In this document: positions 5,870-8,326 of the stretch, in pieces
Numbering within the stretch: position 1 is the first letter of the stretch
Layout: the number at the start of each line of letters is the position of its first letter
Assembly (NCBI GenBank): GCA_964496595.1
Contig: CAZCAI010000181.1
Span: forward strand, 1-8,326
From: JAAAOZ01 sp964496595
GTDB lineage: Bacteria; Chloroflexota; Anaerolineae; B4-G1; SLSP01
Reading direction: 5' to 3'
DNA length: 8,326 nt
Made by a program: the position numbers and the translations under genes
The notes under the pieces: generated by a model
Seen by the model: only the letters and a program-made list of their open reading frames with translations
What the model was told of the DNA's origin: nothing
Database searches by the model: none

Positions 5870-5982
5870 AGCAAGTTTAACTGGGAGCTATTTTTGCCGC
5901 GTCATACTAGTGTCTTAAAGTTTCGCTGCTTGGCTCATCTGCGAATGAATTCGAAGCTGATACACAAAACCCGTTAAAAACG

Positions 5983-6244
5983 GGGATGGTTCACTAATTG
6001 GTTAACGCTTGTTCGTAGTCAGGCATCCGCTGCGCGATGGAATGTTAATGGAATGGAGTGCCGTTGTGAAGCCCGAGAAACGCCACTCCGCTTACGCCTG
6101 ACGGCGCCGCTTCGAGGCTTACTACGAACCAAAATTGATGCTTTTAAGATGATTGGAGTGTTTTTGAAGAATTTATTGCATCTTATGACCTAAATTATCA
6201 GAACTAAAGTGTAAACCTATTTTAGCTTGTAGATGAGCCATCCC
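5983..6244. mobile_element. 262-bp MITE-like element with TIRs and 8-bp target duplication
   Basis: The left end GGGATGGTTCA (5983-5993) and the right end TGAGCCATCCC (6234-6244) are inverted copies matching at 10 of 11 positions. They are flanked by the direct repeat TAAAAACG at 5975-5982 and 6245-6252, as expected of an 8-bp target duplication (the identity extends two further bases, so 8-10 bp is possible). Removing the element and one copy of the duplication restores a 19-base hairpin, AACCCGTT-AAA-AACGGGTT, at the insertion site. The interior has no transposase, so movement would need an enzyme encoded elsewhere. The family cannot be named from the ends alone; 8-bp duplications occur in several IS families. 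The right end lies 43 bp before the -35 box of the padR promoter. Confidence 0.7.
6011..6129. repeat. GTTCGTAGT inverted-repeat module inside the MITE
   Basis: GTTCGTAGT (6011-6019) and ACTACGAAC (6121-6129) form a perfect 9-bp inverted repeat around a GC-rich core. The core itself folds: GGAGTG (6055-6060) pairs with CACTCC (6084-6089) around CCGTTGTGAAGCCCGAGAAA. The GC-rich interior contrasts with the AT-rich flanks within the same element, so it may be a second repeat nested in the first, or the structured centre of a single element. Confidence 0.55.
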
Positions 6245-6287
6245 TAAAAACGGGTTGAAAAACCGCGCCCGGCGGACTTCTCGCGTA

Positions 6288-6315
6288 TTGACAAAACCGG
6301 GACATAGGTTAATAT
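6288..6315 (+). promoter_or_regulatory. Promoter of padR and the Lnt-like gene
   Basis: TTGACA (6288-6293) is a perfect -35. TAATAT (6310-6315) after 16 bases is an acceptable -10. The start point would fall near 6322, inside the palindrome at 6312-6331, giving a short ~30-base leader. Confidence 0.65.
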
Positions 6316-6331
6316 ATGCAAGCTCATATAT
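6312..6331. promoter_or_regulatory. Candidate PadR operator (ATATATG-N6-CATATAT)
   Basis: A perfect palindrome with 7-base arms, ATATATG (6312-6318) and CATATAT (6325-6331), overlaps the -10 box and the likely transcription start. PadR-family dimers usually bind AT-rich dyads with ATG(T)/(A)CAT half sites in their own promoters, so autorepression by occlusion of RNA polymerase is the natural reading. Binding is inferred, not shown. Confidence 0.6.
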
Positions 6332-6350
6332 AAGAGAGGTGATACAAGTT

Positions 6351-6905
6351 ATGTCCTTGGAGTACGCTATTTTGGGCTTTTTAGAGGACGAGCCGATGAC
6401 GGGTTATGACCTGAAGAAGGCCTTCGATATGTCGGTTGTCCATTTCTGGGCGGCGGATCAGAGCCAGATTTACCGGATGCTCAGCCGGTTGCACAAGCGG
6501 GGCTGGGTGCGGAAGGAGATCGTGCCGCAGGAGGAGCGACCCACGCGCAAGGTCTATCACATCACCGAAGCGGGGCGGGCGGCGCTCCAGGCATGGCTCG
6601 CGACCCCCTTGCCGGCGGATACCCCGCGCATTCCCTGGCTGATTCAGCTCTTCTTCGCCGGGCAGATCGAGGACGCCGAGGTGTTGCAGGTGCTGGAGAG
6701 CAAGGCCGCATCCTTGCGCGCGAAGTTGGCGCGCTACACGCAGGTGCTGGCGGAGGCTGAGGCCCATATCGGGGAGGCGGCGTCGCCCCGCGATAAATTT
6801 TTCTGGCTATCGACCTTGGATTACGGCGTGGTCACCGCCGAGGCGCAACTGGCCTGGTTGGAGCGGGTCATCGCGCGGGTCCGGCAGGGCGCCTGGTCTG
6901 CATAA
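6351..6905 (+). CDS. PadR-family transcriptional regulator
   Basis: The 184-residue protein has the PadR winged-helix domain at residues 1-80: MSLEYAILGFLEDEPMTGYD, then DQSQIYRMLSRLHKRGWV (36-53, recognition helix) and the wing RKVYHITEAGRAAL (66-79). A C-terminal helical dimerisation domain of the Vir_act_alpha_C type covers about 93-178, including a coiled region near SKAASLRAKLARYTQVL. This matches the long PadR (AphA-like) subfamily in length. The open frame extends upstream to 6255, but ATG 6351 is chosen because it begins the family match, has GAGGTGA about eight bases upstream, and the upstream extension crosses the promoter and palindrome. Such proteins usually repress their own gene and a neighbouring gene in response to a small ligand. 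The Lnt-like gene 48 bp downstream is the obvious partner. Confidence 0.9.
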   Translation: MSLEYAILGFLEDEPMTGYDLKKAFDMSVVHFWAADQSQIYRMLSRLHKRGWVRKEIVPQEERPTRKVYHITEAGRAALQAWLATPLPADTPRIPWLIQLFFAGQIEDAEVLQVLESKAASLRAKLARYTQVLAEAEAHIGEAASPRDKFFWLSTLDYGVVTAEAQLAWLERVIARVRQGAWSA

Positions 6906-6953
6906 TTCCAATCATCACATCATTCACACATTATTTACAGGAGAAAACTCAAG

Positions 6954-8326
6954 ATGAAATCAGTTAAACGGTCGGATGTCGTGCGCGTCCTTATCGCGCT
7001 GGGACTCAGCGCGCTCAGCGGGCTGGCCTTTCTGGTCGCTTTCCCGCCCTATGGCGTGTGGTGGCTCATCTGGATCGGCTGGATCCCGATGTTGGTGGCC
7101 CAATACCGGGTGATCCCCGGCAAGCTCTCAATGTTGCCGCCGGCTGTGGCGACCTTCATCTGGTTGCAGGGGTACTTGGGGCCGGTCTTCGGCGGCTCGG
7201 GCCTCTTTATGGAATATCTGCCGCTGGCGATCTTCTTCCTCACGCTCTTCACGGAGAGCGGCAGCCGCAGATTCCACGAGCGCACGGGCTATCGGTGGTT
7301 TGTGTTCCAAAGCTCGATCAGCGCCGCCGCCATCGAGATGATTCGCCTCTTCATCCCCTTCGCCGGCACGTGGGCCTTTGTGGCCTACGCACACTACGAG
7401 CAACCGTGGATCATCCAGCCGGTGAGCATCTTCGGCATCATCGGGATGGGCTTCCTTATCATGGTGTTCAACTACGTCCTGGCGCAGGGCGCGCTCCGGC
7501 TCTTTGATCAGCGTTGGCAGTTGGATGACGATCTCGCTCCGTTGAACGGCCATCACGTGCGGCGCTGGCTTGTGGGGGCGGGGGCCGCGGTTGTTGTCTG
7601 GGTTGTCCTCAGCCTGATTATGTTCCGCACGCCCGATACGCCCACGATTCGCGTGGCGGCCCTCCAACCGGAGGTCTCGCCCATCGTCTCGGCGAATCAG
7701 GGGAAAGAGGAGTTGGTCGCCCAACTGCACGCGCGGCTGATCGAGCAATCGCGCGAGGTCGCCGCCCAGGGCGCGGAACTCATCATCTGGCCGGAGGCCA
7801 CCTTGCAGTACGATCCCCAGGTCAGCGATCCGCTGGGGCTGGCTGACTTGGCGCAGGAGTTGGGCGTCCACCTCGTCGTTGGGTACGTGGTGGATGTCTC
7901 GGAAGGCATCTTCCGCAACGAGGCGACCGTCATCGATCCATCCGGCGAGTTCTTGGGCGTCTTCGGCAAAGATCACCCGGTCACCTTCGCCGGGGAGACC
8001 AGCCCCACGCGCGGCTCTTATCCCGTCTACGATACCGACCTGGGCAAATTGGCGACCATCATCTGCTACGATCAGGATTACACCGACACGACGTATAAGA
8101 TGGCGCGGCAGGGCGCGCAACTCGTGGCCGTGCCCTCCAACGATTGGGCCGGCATCGCCGATAAGCACTACGCGCACACCGTCTTCCGCGCCGCCGAAAA
8201 TCGCGTGGCCATGGCCAAGGCGGATGGCGGCTTCGATTCCGCCATCATCGATCCCTACGGGCGCATCCTCGAACTGGCGGTCGAACCGGAGGGCGGCGAG
8301 GCCACGTTAGTCTCCGATGTGGCGCT
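6954..8326 (+). CDS. Apolipoprotein N-acyltransferase-like membrane protein (partial, 3' end cut)
   Basis: 457 codons are visible before the window ends. The N-terminal ~225 residues form about six or seven hydrophobic segments (for example 12-30, 36-50, 88-100, 152-177, 206-224). A nitrilase-type domain begins near TIRVAALQPE (231-240). Its Glu-Lys-Cys triad is visible as E281 in IIWPEAT, K339 in GKDHPV, and C371 in ATIICYDQD. FAGETSPTRG (346-354, with E348 near the position of E. coli Lnt E343) and VPSNDWAGIADKHY (393-406) also match Lnt-like nitrilases. Lnt transfers an acyl chain from phospholipid to the N-terminal cysteine of lipoproteins. Here the residue two after the cysteine is Asp (CYD) rather than the Glu of E. 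coli Lnt. ATG 6954 has AGGAG ten bases upstream. The gene follows padR by 48 bp and is probably co-transcribed. It may be a true Lnt or a related membrane amidase/acyltransferase. Confidence 0.85.
   Translation, partial: MKSVKRSDVVRVLIALGLSALSGLAFLVAFPPYGVWWLIWIGWIPMLVAQYRVIPGKLSMLPPAVATFIWLQGYLGPVFGGSGLFMEYLPLAIFFLTLFTESGSRRFHERTGYRWFVFQSSISAAAIEMIRLFIPFAGTWAFVAYAHYEQPWIIQPVSIFGIIGMGFLIMVFNYVLAQGALRLFDQRWQLDDDLAPLNGHHVRRWLVGAGAAVVVWVVLSLIMFRTPDTPTIRVAALQPEVSPIVSANQGKEELVAQLHARLIEQSREVAAQGAELIIWPEATLQYDPQVSDPLGLADLAQELGVHLVVGYVVDVSEGIFRNEATVIDPSGEFLGVFGKDHPVTFAGETSPTRGSYPVYDTDLGKLATIICYDQDYTDTTYKMARQGAQLVAVPSNDWAGIADKHYAHTVFRAAENRVAMAKADGGFDSAIIDPYGRILELAVEPEGGEATLVSDVA

Noticed and set aside
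5732..6287. tRNA or known riboswitch in the long gene-free stretch
   Set aside because: No cloverleaf with T-loop GTTCGAxTC-type sequence and acceptor pairing, and no recognised aptamer core; only hairpins and the inverted-repeat element are visible.
6255..6350. 32-residue N-terminal extension of PadR
   Set aside because: It crosses the promoter and the palindrome, has no family match, and ATG 6351 carries a proper ribosome-binding site and the family-typical MSLEYAILGFL start.
7128..8177. 349-residue open frame antisense to the Lnt-like gene
   Set aside because: Composition is Arg/Asp/His-rich with no family motif and mirrors the GC-biased third positions of the real gene on the plus strand, whose catalytic triad is clear.

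Overview
The window comes from a GC-rich bacterial chromosome with strong third-position GC bias in its genes; this bias also explains the many long antisense open frames. Gene content (thiamine-binding MTH1187-like protein, short-type 6-phosphogluconate dehydrogenase, BNR-type propeller remnant, an unusual apolipoprotein N-acyltransferase-like protein), together with short palindromic and heptamer repeats between genes, suggests a member of the Chloroflexota (Anaerolineae/Caldilineae-like). That assignment is inference from protein style. No rRNA or other marker is present.

Layout. Positions 1-715 are a graveyard: a short inverted repeat, a twin-hairpin repeat, and on the minus strand a chimera of three unrelated gene fragments (MFS transporter N-terminus, transketolase C-terminus with a frameshift, and two pieces of a family 5 solute-binding protein). 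Next, all on the minus strand, come an intact thiamine-binding-family protein (714-1022), a pair of inverted heptamer arrays (1047-1120), a propeller protein fragment cut off inside one array (1106-1336), a 6-phosphogluconate dehydrogenase (1373-2290), a MerA/Lpd-like flavin disulfide reductase (2336-3724) and a classical SDR dehydrogenase (3813-4574). A second heptamer array (4586-4634) lies just upstream of the SDR ribosome-binding site.

From 4870 the genes run on the plus strand: an alpha/beta-hydrolase-fold protein whose nucleophile position is glycine, with a strong terminator behind it; a 620-bp non-coding stretch with hairpins and a 262-bp MITE-like element carrying terminal inverted repeats and an 8-bp target duplication; then a PadR-family regulator (6351-6905) with a clear promoter and a palindromic operator candidate; and, 48 bp downstream, an Lnt-like membrane protein with a nitrilase-type catalytic domain that runs off the window end (6954 onward).

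Working together. The minus-strand genes are oxidoreductases using NAD(P)H: Gnd produces reduced cofactor, and the flavoprotein and SDR may consume or produce it, but only Gnd and the flavoprotein are close enough (45 bp) to suggest co-transcription. PadR and the Lnt-like protein look like a two-gene unit under PadR autoregulation. I see no convincing novel defence or biosynthetic system. The most distinctive signals are the MITE that split a palindromic hairpin, the three-gene chimera, the heptamer arrays and the nucleophile-less hydrolase.
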